From Oasisia sp. SBJ-2009 (Eukaryota; Annelida; Polychaeta; Sabellida; Siboglinidae), in assembly GCA_964017155.1 (NCBI GenBank), contig OZ024861.1:14582412-14646411 (forward strand): 64,000 nt of DNA, written 5' to 3'. Below, piece by piece: positions 12,447 through 25,483 of this stretch; positions within the stretch are counted from its first letter, which is position 1, and each line of letters starts with the position of its first letter. The notes under the pieces were generated by a model. The model was not told the DNA's origin. It saw only the letters and a program-made list of their open reading frames with translations, and did not search any database. The position numbers were made by a program, and so were the translations under genes.

Positions 12447-13049
12447 ATGGCGGCAAACCGGAAGACGCGCCACAACAATACCGTGACGTCACGACGATAC
12501 GGCAGACGCGCCATTTTCGTTCCCGGCGACGTCAAATTTCAAGATGGCGACGCCTTTGATCTAAGCATAATGGGGGGGGGGGAGGCGCTTTCTTCCACTT
12601 TTACTTCGTTCTTTCAATGTTTTACTTGCGCTAGCCTATTTCGCAATAAGGTACACACACATAGGACTACAGTTGTGTTATGGTACGACGGCCAGTGCGA
12701 CATTCGGGTACTTTTTATGCACGATGCAAGTCAATGTGCGTGGGGTATAACACCGATTAGATTCAACAATGTCAGACTCTCTGCATTGAGTTTTAGACCA
12801 AATATATCAGGCCTGCTGCGTCCGCGCGTATTAAAACCACTACACTACCCTACCCGCGCCTCTCGTAATGCAGTTTCAAACCTAGGAGCAATTGAGGTTG
12901 GCTTGCATTCTGCGCATGTGCCTAATTCTTGTCGGAAATGGAACAGAATATTCATATTCTTGTTCTCATTCACAGTACACTGTATATGGTGCATACCACT
13001 CTTCGATGAGTTGTCTCAAAGTCTCAAGCAGCTTTCCACCTATGCCTAG
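12447..13049 (+). other. Longest open frame of the macrosatellite unit (unit 6 example), probably non-coding
   Basis: In unit 6 (G11, T5) a frame of 200 codons runs from ATGGCGGCA through the poly-G tract to TAG. Upstream in-frame codons without an ATG bring the open stretch to 248. The product would be a basic N-terminal part, a Gly run, then a Cys/Phe-rich tail. I recognise no domain. The frame is open only when G and T tract lengths combine correctly: units 6, 9, 11, 17, 18, 19 and 20, that is 7 of 24 when 8 are expected by chance. Its start overlaps promoter-like motifs. Observed variants in the tail (Ser/Cys and Cys/Phe) are amino-acid changing. The evidence favours a fortuitous frame. 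Confidence 0.12.
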
Positions 13050-13359
13050 GCAAATAGACGTTTGGACAGTATCTAATTTAACATTCGTACTGCTGAGCTT
13101 CAAACTACTACACTCAACGACAGAAGTTCCCTTCATTGTGTTGGCAATCTACTCTCTGCGATCTGGAACTCTAAAACGTGTTAACGGAGACGCCACGAGG
13201 GCTGTATGCAGGCTGCGCAAAGATGTATCTGAAGCATTATATGCCATTCCATGCGATAAAAGACGTTCGTTCGCATACAGTCTAGATTTACTCTGTAGTG
13301 TAATACGCTTTGTAGGACGTACAATGTATGTAGCTAGCTCAACATCAATGATTATATGA
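12892..13359 (+). other. 155-codon open frame kept in all units (unit 6 example), probably non-coding
   Basis: This frame overlaps the previous one in another phase and is open in all 24 units. It begins at TTG; the first ATG gives 147 codons. It would be Ser/Leu-rich with hydrophobic stretches, with no recognisable domain or signal. Persistence is expected because the whole array is nearly identical. The three common variants in it (Ala/Ser, Val/Ile, Leu/Phe) are all amino-acid changing and none is silent, which gives no sign of purifying selection. Confidence 0.1.
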
Positions 13360-14245
13360 TGCGACCATTGCCTGTTAGCTGCTTCGTGGTTTCGTTTTCA
13401 TATTGAACTTGCGACATGTCTGCTCTTTGGTTTCAGGTCTTGTTATTTGAGACCGACGTGTGAGCGACACAGACCCTCTGAGAATGCGACGCGCGAGTAG
13501 TGATGAACCCCACGCATGTCTAGTATATCATTTCGTAGTTATCTGGGTAGTTTGGAACAACCTTTGTTTTCTCGTAAGGCTCTTCGCCATCGCTGTTATG
13601 TCTAGCCTTTGGCGTTACCTGTTTGTCGGCATAGCGCTCATAACATGGCCAAAGAGCTGGCCTGTTGGCACTGATCACTGTAGCATATGATATTGTTTCC
13701 AAGGCAATGTATCAACATATGCATTCGAACTCCGTCACTACCTAGATACAAATCCGCGTGCCGAGATATGTGTGACTGCAATAAATATGGGTCTCAAAAC
13801 ATCGAATGATCTCTACACTTGTCTTTGAAGGAAGACATGTCAAATGCGAACCCTTGAGTTACACTATTGCAAAGAAAGAGGCACTTGTATAGGTTGCCTT
13901 TGCATGCTGATTCCTAAGTATGCTGTTTCCAGTCGAGATGAATGCGTTGTGCTTGCTGCCATGACGGTCAAAGAATCATCTACTCAACTGTATTGAGTGG
14001 GTGTATGTGTACATGCGATAATGTGCGTGGCATTCGCCGCGCGAATGGTGCTTATGCATATCAGTGTTAAGATACTTTCCGCAGTGCGATCTCGACCTCT
14101 TACACAAGTCTCGTTTTATGTGCATTATTTGGCATCATATTTTGACATTGTGTATCTTGAAATACATCATATAGCGTGAAAAATAGCTCAATCAATCGTC
14201 TGAGTAAAACGTTTCGATTGTGAGAACTGCAACATCAAAACTAAT

Positions 14246-16493
14246 GTCCACTCGCACTACCTGTGATACATGTATCGATGTCATGCTATCATTGAGTTGA
14301 TTCTCCCAGTGATCGGCCTACATTATCATCTACCTCAACAGGTTATATAAATAAAATAACTTGATAAAAACAACGCGTCACCCACTGTCGAATGACTGTT
14401 CCGCGTCGCCAATCTTCACATCATCGGGCCTGGTCGGTCAGTAATGCTGCCAGAAGTCGTCGGCCACGTGTCGCTGTATCTTCACCGGGCGCAGACACCT
14501 GAGAAAAAACAATAAACCAGCGTTACAATGTGCACGGTGTCTAACAAAATTGAAAACAGCAGGCTCAGTGCTTACATATGCCCACATTCCTTCACCCCAC
14601 TGGCGTCAAAGACGCAAATCCCACCGCGATGCGGTCGAGATTACACTAAAGAAACTGGCATCTGTCGCCAGCATTCGGCTGCGCGACACAGTTATGGCGG
14701 CAAACCGGAAGACGCGCCACAACAATACCGTGACGTCACGACGATACGGCAGACGCGCCATTTTCGTTCCCGGCGACGTCAAATTTCAAGATGGCGACGC
14801 CTTTGATATAAGCATAATGGGGGGGGGGGGAGGCGCTTTCTTCCACTTTTACTTCGTTCTTTCAATGTTTTACTTGCGCTAGCCTATTTCGCAATAAGGT
14901 ACACACACATAGGACTACAGTTGTGTTATGGTACGACGGCCAGTGCGACATTCGGGTACTTTTTATGCACGATGCAAGTCAATGTGCGTGGGGTATAACA
15001 CCGATTAGATTCAACAATGTCAGACTCTCTGCATTGAGTTTTAGACCAAATATATCAGGCCTGCTGCGTCCGCGCGTATTAAAACCACTACACTACCCTA
15101 CCCGCGCCTCTCGTAATGCAGTTTCAAACCTAGGAGCAATTGAGGTTGGCTTGCATTCTGCGCATGTGCCTAATTCTTGTCGGAAATGGAACAGAATATT
15201 CATATTCTTGTTCTCATTCACAGTACACTGTATATGGTGCATACCACTCTTCGATGAGTTGTCTCAAAGTCTCAAGCAGCTTTCCACCTATGCCTAGGCA
15301 AATAGACGTTTGGACAGTATCTAATTTAACATTCGTACTGCTGAGCTTCAAACTACTACACTCAACGACAGAAGTTCCCTTCATTGTGTTGGCAATCTAC
15401 TCTCTGCGATCTGGAACTCTAAAACGTGTTAACGGAGACGCCACGAGGGCTGTATGCAGGCTGCGCAAAGATATATCTGAAGCATTATATGCCATTCCAT
15501 GCGATAAAAGACGTTCGTTCGCATACAGTCTAGATTTACTCTGTAGTGTAATACGCTTTGTAGGACGTACAATGTATGTAGCTAGCTCAACATCAATGAT
15601 TATATGATGCGACCATTGCCTGTTAGCTGCTTCGTGGTTTCGTTTTCATATTGAACTTGCGACATGTCTGCTCTTTGGTTTCAGGTCTTGTTATTTGAGA
15701 CCGACGTGTGAGCGACACAGACCCTCTGAGAATGCGACGCGCGAGTAGTGATGAACCCCACGCATGTCTAGTATATCATTTCGTAGTTATCTGGGTAGTT
15801 TGGAACAACCTTTGTTTTCTCGTAAGGCTCTTCGCCATCGCTGTTATGTCTAGCCTTTGGCGTTACCTGTTTGTCGGCATAGCGCTCATGACATGGCCAA
15901 AGAGCTGGCCTGTTGGCACTGATCACTGTAGCATATGATATTGTTTCCAAGGCAATGTATCAACATATGCATTCGAACTCCGTCACTACCTAGATACAAA
16001 TCCGCGTGCCGAGATATGTGTGACTGCAATAAATATGGGTCTCAAAACATCGAATGATCTCTACACTTGTCTTTGAAGGAAGACATGTCAAATGCGAACC
16101 CTTGAGTTACACTATTGCAAAGAAAGAGGCACTTGTATAGGTTGCCTTTGCATGCTGATTCCTAAGTATGCTGTTTCCAGTCGAGATGAATGCGTTGTGC
16201 TTGCTGCCATGACGGTCAAAGAATCATCTACTCAACTGTATTGAGTGGGTGTATGTGTACATGCGATAATGTGCGTGGCATTCGCCGCGCGAATGGTGCT
16301 TATGCATATCAGTGTTAAGATACTTTCCGCAGTGCGATCTCGACCTCTTACACAAGTCTCGTTTTATGTGCATTATTTGGCATCATATTTTGACATTGTG
16401 TATCTTGAAATACATCATATAGCGTGAAAAATAGCTCAATCAATCGTCTGAGTAAAACGTTTCGATTGTGAGAACTGCAACATCAAAACTAAT
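14246..16493 (+). repeat. Macrosatellite unit 7
   Basis: 2248 bp with G tract 12. Private substitutions lie at 14296, 14693 and 14808. It is the first unit with the GATATATCTG allele (position 15473), which every later unit carries. Confidence 0.97.
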
Positions 16494-18743
16494 GTCCACT
16501 CGCACTACCTGTGATACATGTATCGATGTCATGCTATCATTGATTTGATTCTCCCAGTGATCGGCCTACATTATCATCTACCTCAACAGGTTATATAAAT
16601 AAAATAACTTGATAAAAACAACGCGTCACCCACTGTCGAATGACTGTTCCGCGTCGCCAATCTTCACATCATCGGGCCTGGTCGGTCAGTAATGCTGCCA
16701 GAAGTCGTCGGCCACGTGTCGCTGTATCTTCACCGGGCGCAGACACCTGAGAAAAAACAATAAACCAGCGTTACAATGTGCACGGTGTCTAACAAAATTG
16801 AAAACAGCAGGCTCAGTGCTTACATATGCCCACATTCCTTCACCCCACTGGCGTCAAAGACGCAAATCCCACCGCGATGCGGTCGAGATTACACTAAAGA
16901 AACTGGCATCTGTCGCCAGCATTCGGCTGCGCGACACAGTAATGGCGGCAAACCGGAAGACGCGCCACAACAATACCGTGACGTCACGACGATACGGCAG
17001 ACGCGCCATTTTCGTTCCCGGCGACGTCAAATTTCAAGATGGCGACGCCTTTGATCTAAGCATAATGGGGGGGGGGGGGAGGCGCTTTCTTCCACTTTTA
17101 CTTCGTTCTTTCAATGTTTTACTTGCGCTAGCCTATTTCGCAATAAGGTACACACACATAGGACTACAGTTGTGTTATGGTACGACGGCCAGTGCGACAT
17201 TCGGGTACTTTTTATGCACGATGCAAGTCAATGTGCGTGGGGTATAACACCGATTAGATTCAACAATGTCAGACTCTCTGCATTGAGTTTTAGACCAAAT
17301 ATATCAGGCCTGCTGCGTCCGCGCGTATTAAAACCACTACACTACCCTACCCGCGCCTCTCGTAATGCAGTTTCAAACCTAGGAGCAATTGAGGTTGGCT
17401 TGCATTCTGCGCATGTGCCTAATTCTTGTCGGAAATGGAACAGAATATTCATATTCTTGTTCTCATTCACAGTACACTGTATATGGTGCATACCACTCTT
17501 CGATGAGTTGTCTCAAAGTCTCAAGCAGCTTTCCACCTATGCCTAGGCAAATAGACGTTTGGACAGTATCTAATTTAACATTCGTACTGCTGAGCTTCAA
17601 ACTACTACACTCAACGACAGAAGTTCCCTTCATTGTGTTGGCAATCTACTCTCTGCGATCTGGAACTCTAAAACGTGTTAACGGAGACGCCACGAGGGCT
17701 GTATGCAGGCTGCGCAAAGATATATCTGAAGCATTATATGCCATTCCATGCGATAAAAGACGTTCGTTCGCATACAGTCTAGATTTACTCTGTAGTGTAA
17801 TACGCTTTGTAGGACGTACAATGTATGTAGCTAGCTCAACATCAATGATTATATGATGCGACCATTGCCTGTTAGCTGCTTCGTGGTTTCGTTTTCATAT
17901 TGAACTTGCGACATGTCTGCTCTTTGGTTTCAGGTCTTGTTATTTGAGACCGACGTGTGAGCGACACAGACCCTCTGAGAATGCGACGCGCGAGTAGTGA
18001 TGAACCCCACGCATGTCTAGTATATCATTTCGTAGTTATCTGGGTAGTTTGGAACAACCTTTGTTTTCTCGTAAGGCTCTTCGCCATCGCTGTTATGTCT
18101 AGCCTTTGGCGTTACCTGTTTGTCGGCATAGCGCTCATGACATGGCCAAAGAGCTGGCCTGTTGGCACTGATCACTGTAGCATATGATATTGTTTCCAAG
18201 GCAATGTATCAACATATGCATTCGAACTCCGTCACTACCTAGATACAAATCCGCGTGCCGAGATATGTGTGACTGCAATAAATATGGGTCTCAAAACATC
18301 GAATGATCTCTACACTTGTCTTTGAAGGAAGACATGTCAAATGCGAACCCTTGAGTTACACTATTGCAAAGAAAGAGGCACTTGTATAGGTTGCCTTTGC
18401 ATGCTGATTCCTAAGTATGCTGTTTCCAGTCGAGATGAATGCGTTGTGCTTGCTGCCATGACGGTCAAAGAATCATCTACTCAACTGTATTGAGTGGGTG
18501 TATGTGTACATGCGATAATGTGCGTGGCATTCGCCGCGCGAATGGTGCTTATGCATATCAGTGTTAAGATACTTTCCGCAGTGCGATCTCGACCTCTTAC
18601 ACAAGTCTCGTTTTATGTGCATTATTTGGCATCATATTTTGACATTGTGTATCTTGAAATACATCATATAAGCGTGAAAAATAGCTCAATCAATCGTCTG
18701 AGTAAAACGTTTCGATTGTGAGAACTGCAACATCAAAACTAAT
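16494..18743 (+). repeat. Macrosatellite unit 8
   Basis: 2250 bp with G tract 13. It has the GATATATCTG allele but still the ancestral TTGAGTTTTA and GCATTATATG states, so it is a genotype intermediate between units 6 and 9. It has a private extra A in CATATAAGCG near 18670. Confidence 0.97.
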
Positions 18744-20990
18744 GTCCACTCGCACTACCTGTGATACATGTATCGATGTCATGCTATCATTGATTTGATT
18801 CTCCCAGTGATCGGCCTACATTATCATCTACCTCAACAGGTTATATAAATAAAATAACTTGATAAAAACAACGCGTCACCCACTGTCGAATGACTGTTCC
18901 GCGTCGCCAATCTTCACATCATCGGGCCTGGTCGGTCAGTAATGCTGCCAGAAGTCGTCGGCCACGTGTCGCTGTATCTTCACCGGGCGCAGACACCTGA
19001 GAAAAAACAATAAACCAGCGTTACAATGTGCACGGTGTCTAACAAAATTGAAAACAGCAGGCTCAGTGCTTACATATGCCCACATTCCTTCACCCCACTG
19101 GCGTCAAAGACGCAAATCCCACCGCGATGCGGTCGAGATTACACTAAAGAAACTGGCATCTGTCGCCAGCATTCGGCTGCGCGACACAGTAATGGCGGCA
19201 AACCGGAAGACGCGCCACAACAATACCGTGACGTCACGACGATACGGCAGACGCGCCATTTTCGTTCCCGGCGACGTCAAATTTCAAGATGGCGACGCCT
19301 TTGATCTAAGCATAATGGGGGGGGGGGAGGCGCTTTCTTCCACTTTTACTTCGTTCTTTCAATGTTTTACTTGCGCTAGCCTATTTCGCAATAAGGTACA
19401 CACACATAGGACTACAGTTGTGTTATGGTACGACGGCCAGTGCGACATTCGGGTACTTTTTATGCACGATGCAAGTCAATGTGCGTGGGGTATAACACCG
19501 ATTAGATTCAACAATGTCAGACTCTCTGCATTGTGTTTTAGACCAAATATATCAGGCCTGCTGCGTCCGCGCGTATTAAAACCACTACACTACCCTACCC
19601 GCGCCTCTCGTAATGCAGTTTCAAACCTAGGAGCAATTGAGGTTGGCTTGCATTCTGCGCATGTGCCTAATTCTTGTCGGAAATGGAACAGAATATTCAT
19701 ATTCTTGTTCTCATTCACAGTACACTGTATATGGTGCATACCACTCTTCGATGAGTTGTCTCAAAGTCTCAAGCAGCTTTCCACCTATGCCTAGGCAAAT
19801 AGACGTTTGGACAGTATCTAATTTAACATTCGTACTGCTGAGCTTCAAACTACTACACTCAACGACAGAAGTTCCCTTCATTGTGTTGGCAATCTACTCT
19901 CTGCGATCTGGAACTCTAAAACGTGTTAACGGAGACGCCACGAGGGCTGTATGCAGGCTGCGCAAAGATATATCTGAAGCATTCTATGCCATTCCATGCG
20001 ATAAAAGACGTTCGTTCGCATACAGTCTAGATTTACTCTGTAGTGTAATACGCTTTGTAGGACGTACAATGTATGTAGCTAGCTCAACATCAATGATTAT
20101 ATGATGCGACCATTGCCTGTTAGCTGCTTCGTGGTTTCGTTTTCATATTGAACTTGCGACATGTCTGCTCTTTGGTTTCAGGTCTTGTTATTTGAGACCG
20201 ACGTGTGAGCGACACAGACCCTCTGAGAATGCGACGCGCGAGTAGTGATGAACCCCACGCATGTCTAGTATATCATTTCGTAGTTATCTGGGTAGTTTGG
20301 AACAACCTTTGTTTTCTCGTAAGGCTCTTCGCCATCGCTGTTATGTCTAGCCTTTGGCGTTACCTGTTTGTCGGCATAGCGCTCATGACATGGCCAAAGA
20401 GCTGGCCTGTTGGCACTGATCACTGTAGCATATGATATTGTTTCCAAGGCAATGTATCAACATATGCATTCGAACTCCGTCACTACCTAGATACAAATCC
20501 GCGTGCCGAGATATGTGTGACTGCAATAAATATGGGTCTCAAAACATCGAATGATCTCTACACTTGTCTTTGAAGGAAGACATGTCAAATGCGAACCCTT
20601 GAGTTACACTATTGCAAAGAAAGAGGCACTTGTATAGGTTGCCTTTGCATGCTGATTCCTAAGTATGCTGTTTCCAGTCGAGATGAATGCGTTGTGCTTG
20701 CTGCCATGACGGTCAAAGAATCATCTACTCAACTGTATTGAGTGGGTGTATGTGTACATGCGATAATGTGCGTGGCATTCGCCGCGCGAATGGTGCTTAT
20801 GCATATCAGTGTTAAGATACTTTCCGCAGTGCGATCTCGACCTCTTACACAAGTCTCGTTTTATGTGCATTATTTGGCATCATATTTTGACATTGTGTAT
20901 CTTGAAATACATCATATAGCGTGAAAAATAGCTCAATCAATCGTCTGAGTAAAACGTTTCGATTGTGAGAACTGCAACATCAAAACTAAT
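18744..20990 (+). repeat. Macrosatellite unit 9
   Basis: 2247 bp with G tract 11; the longest frame is open. It is the first unit with TTGTGTTTTA (position 19534) and GCATTCTATG (position 19984). Both alleles persist to the right end of the array. Confidence 0.97.
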
Positions 20991-23236
20991 GTCCACTCGC
21001 ACTACCTGTGATACATGTATCGATGTCATGCTATCATTGATTTGATTCTCCCAGTGATCGGCCTACATTATCATCTACCTCAACAGGTTATATAAATAAA
21101 ATAACTTGATAAAAACAACGCGTCACCCACTGTCGAATGACTGTTCCGCGTCGCCAATCTTCACATCATCGGGCCTGGTCGGTCAGTAATGCTGCCAGAA
21201 GTCGTCGGCCACGTGTCGCTGTATCTTCACCGGGCGCAGACACCTGAGAAAAAACAATAAACCAGCGTTACAATGTGCACGGTGTCTAACAAAATTGAAA
21301 ACAGCAGGCTCAGTGCTTACATATGCCCACATTCCTTCACCCCACTGGTGTCAAAGACGCAAATCCCACCGCGATGCGGTCGAGATTACACTAAAGAAAC
21401 TGGCATCTGTCGCCAGCATTCGGCTGCGCGACACAGTAATGGCGGCAAACCGGAAGACGCGCCACAACAATACCGTGACGTCACGACGATACGGCAGACG
21501 CGCCATTTTCGTTCCCGGCGACGTCAAATTTCAAGATGGCGACGCCTTTGATCTAAGCATAATGGGGGGGGGGAGGCGCTTTCTTCCACTTTTACTTCGT
21601 TCTTTCAATGTTTTACTTGCGCTAGCCTATTTCGCAATAAGGTACACACACATAGGACTACAGTTGTGTTATGGTACGACGGCCAGTGCGACATTCGGGT
21701 ACTTTTTATGCACGATGCAAGTCAATGTGCGTGGGGTATAACACCGATTAGATTCAACAATGTCAGACTCTCTGCATTGTGTTTTAGACCAAATATATCA
21801 GGCCTGCTGCGTCCGCGCGTATTAAAACCACTACACTACCCTACCCGCGCCTCTCGTAATGCAGTTTCAAACCTAGGAGCAATTGAGGTTGGCTTGCATT
21901 CTGCGCATGTGCCTAATTCTTGTCGGAAATGGAACAGAATATTCATATTCTTGTTCTCATTCACAGTACACTGTATATGGTGCATACCACTCTTCGATGA
22001 GTTGTCTCAAAGTCTCAAGCAGCTTTCCACCTATGCCTAGGCAAATAGACGTTTGGACAGTATCTAATTTAACATTCGTACTGCTGAGCTTCAAACTACT
22101 ACACTCAACGACAGAAGTTCCCTTCATTGTGTTGGCAATCTACTCTCTGCGATCTGGAACTCTAAAACGTGTTAACGGAGACGCCACGAGGGCTGTATGC
22201 AGGCTGCGCAAAGATATATCTGAAGCATTCTATGCCATTCCATGCGATAAAAGACGTTCGTTCGCATACAGTCTAGATTTACTCTGTAGTGTAATACGCT
22301 TTGTAGGACGTACAATGTATGTAGCTAGCTCAACATCAATGATTATATGATGCGACCATTGCCTGTTAGCTGCTTCGTGGTTTCGTTTTCATATTGAACT
22401 TGCGACATGTCTGCTCTTTGGTTTCAGGTCTTGTTATTTGAGACCGACGTGTGAGCGACACAGACCCTCTGAGAATGCGACGCGCGAGTAGTGATGAACC
22501 CCACGCATGTCTAGTATATCATTTCGTAGTTATCTGGGTAGTTTGGAACAACCTTTGTTTTCTCGTAAGGCTCTTCGCCATCGCTGTTATGTCTAGCCTT
22601 TGGCGTTACCTGTTTGTCGGCATAGCGCTCATGACATGGCCAAAGAGCTGGCCTGTTGGCACTGATCACTGTAGCATATGATATTGTTTCCAAGGCAATG
22701 TATCAACATATGCATTCGAACTCCGTCACTACCTAGATACAAATCCGCGTGCCGAGATATGTGTGACTGCAATAAATATGGGTCTCAAAACATCGAATGA
22801 TCTCTACACTTGTCTTTGAAGGAAGACATGTCAAATGCGAACCCTTGAGTTACACTATTGCAAAGAAAGAGGCACTTGTATAGGTTGCCTTTGCATGCTG
22901 ATTCCTAAGTATGCTGTTTCCAGTCGAGATGAATGCGTTGTGCTTGCTGCCATGACGGTCAAAGAATCATCTACTCAACTGTATTGAGTGGGTGTATGTG
23001 TACATGCGATAATGTGCGTGGCATTCGCCGCGCGAATGGTGCTTATGCATATCAGTGTTAAGATACTTTCCGCAGTGCGATCTCGACCTCTTACACAAGT
23101 CTCGTTTTATGTGCATTATTTGGCATCATATTTTGACATTGTGTATCTTGAAATACATCATATAGCGTGAAAAATAGCTCAATCAATCGTCTGAGTAAAA
23201 CGTTTCGATTGTGAGAACTGCAACATCAAAACTAAT
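20991..23236 (+). repeat. Macrosatellite unit 10
   Basis: 2246 bp with G tract 10. It has a C-to-T change at 21349 (CTGGTGTC), shared only with unit 11. That points to a one-unit duplication or conversion. Confidence 0.97.
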
Positions 23237-25483
23237 GTCCACTCGCACTACCTGTGATACATGTATCGATGTCATGCTATCATTGATTTGATTCTCCCAG
23301 TGATCGGCCTACATTATCATCTACCTCAACAGGTTATATAAATAAAATAACTTGATAAAAACAACGCGTCACCCACTGTCGAATGACTGTTCCGCGTCGC
23401 CAATCTTCACATCATCGGGCCTGGTCGGTCAGTAATGCTGCCAGAAGTCGTCGGCCACGTGTCGCTGTATCTTCACCGGGCGCAGACACCTGAGAAAAAA
23501 CAATAAACCAGCGTTACAATGTGCACGGTGTCTAACAAAATTGAAAACAGCAGGCTCAGTGCTTACATATGCCCACATTCCTTCACCCCACTGGTGTCAA
23601 AGACGCAAATCCCACCGCGATGCGGTCGAGATTACACTAAAGAAACTGGCATCTGTCGCCAGCATTCGGCTGCGCGACACAGTAATGGCGGCAAACCGGA
23701 AGACGCGCCACAACAATACCGTGACGTCACGACGATACGGCAGACGCGCCATTTTCGTTCCCGGCGACGTCAAATTTCAAGATGGCGACGCCTTTGATCT
23801 AAGCATAATGGGGGGGGGGGAGGCGCTTTCTTCCACTTTTACTTCGTTCTTTCAATGTTTTACTTGCGCTAGCCTATTTCGCAATAAGGTACACACACAT
23901 AGGACTACAGTTGTGTTATGGTACGACGGCCAGTGCGACATTCGGGTACTTTTTATGCACGATGCAAGTCAATGTGCGTGGGGTATAACACCGATTAGAT
24001 TCAACAATGTCAGACTCTCTGCATTGTGTTTTAGACCAAATATATCAGGCCTGCTGCGTCCGCGCGTATTAAAACCACTACACTACCCTACCCGCGCCTC
24101 TCGTAATGCAGTTTCAAACCTAGGAGCAATTGAGGTTGGCTTGCATTCTGCGCATGTGCCTAATTCTTGTCGGAAATGGAACAGAATATTCATATTCTTG
24201 TTCTCATTCACAGTACACTGTATATGGTGCATACCACTCTTCGATGAGTTGTCTCAAAGTCTCAAGCAGCTTTCCACCTATGCCTAGGCAAATAGACGTT
24301 TGGACAGTATCTAATTTAACATTCGTACTGCTGAGCTTCAAACTACTACACTCAACGACAGAAGTTCCCTTCATTGTGTTGGCAATCTACTCTCTGCGAT
24401 CTGGAACTCTAAAACGTGTTAACGGAGACGCCACGAGGGCTGTATGCAGGCTGCGCAAAGATATATCTGAAGCATTCTATGCCATTCCATGCGATAAAAG
24501 ACGTTCGTTCGCATACAGTCTAGATTTACTCTGTAGTGTAATACGCTTTGTAGGACGTACAATGTATGTAGCTAGCTCAACATCAATGATTATATGATGC
24601 GACCATTGCCTGTTAGCTGCTTCGTGGTTTCGTTTTCATATTGAACTTGCGACATGTCTGCTCTTTGGTTTCAGGTCTTGTTATTTGAGACCGACGTGTG
24701 AGCGACACAGACCCTCTGAGAATGCGACGCGCGAGTAGTGATGAACCCCACGCATGTCTAGTATATCATTTCGTAGTTATCTGGGTAGTTTGGAACAACC
24801 TTTGTTTTCTCGTAAGGCTCTTCGCCATCGCTGTTATGTCTAGCCTTTGGCGTTACCTGTTTGTCGGCATAGCGCTCATGACATGGCCAAAGAGCTGGCC
24901 TGTTGGCACTGATCACTGTAGCATATGATATTGTTTCCAAGGCAATGTATCAACATATGCATTCGAACTCCGTCACTACCTAGATACAAATCCGCGTGCC
25001 GAGATATGTGTGACTGCAATAAATATGGGTCTCAAAACATCGAATGATCTCTACACTTGTCTTTGAAGGAAGACATGTCAAATGCGAACCCTTGAGTTAC
25101 ACTATTGCAAAGAAAGAGGCACTTGTATAGGTTGCCTTTGCATGCTGATTCCTAAGTATGCTGTTTCCAGTCGAGATGAATGCGTTGTGCTTGCTGCCAT
25201 GACGGTCAAAGAATCATCTACTCAACTGTATTGAGTGGGTGTATGTGTACATGCGATAATGTGCGTGGCATTCGCCGCGCGAATGGTGCTTATGCATATC
25301 AGTGTTAAGATACTTTCCGCAGTGCGATCTCGACCTCTTACACAAGTCTCGTTTTATGTGCATTATTTGGCATCATATTTTGACATTGTGTATCTTGAAA
25401 TACATCATATAGCGTGAAAAATAGCTCAATCAATCGTCTGAGTAAAACGTTTCGATTGTGAGAACTGCAACATCAAAACTAAT
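23237..25483 (+). repeat. Macrosatellite unit 11
   Basis: 2247 bp with G tract 11; the longest frame is open. It shares the C-to-T change (position 23595) with unit 10. Confidence 0.97.

Larger units (their letters stand above)
11999..14245 (+). repeat. Macrosatellite unit 6
   Basis: 2247 bp with G tract 11 and T tract 5, so the longest frame of the unit is open here. A private G-to-A change lies at 13642. Confidence 0.97.
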
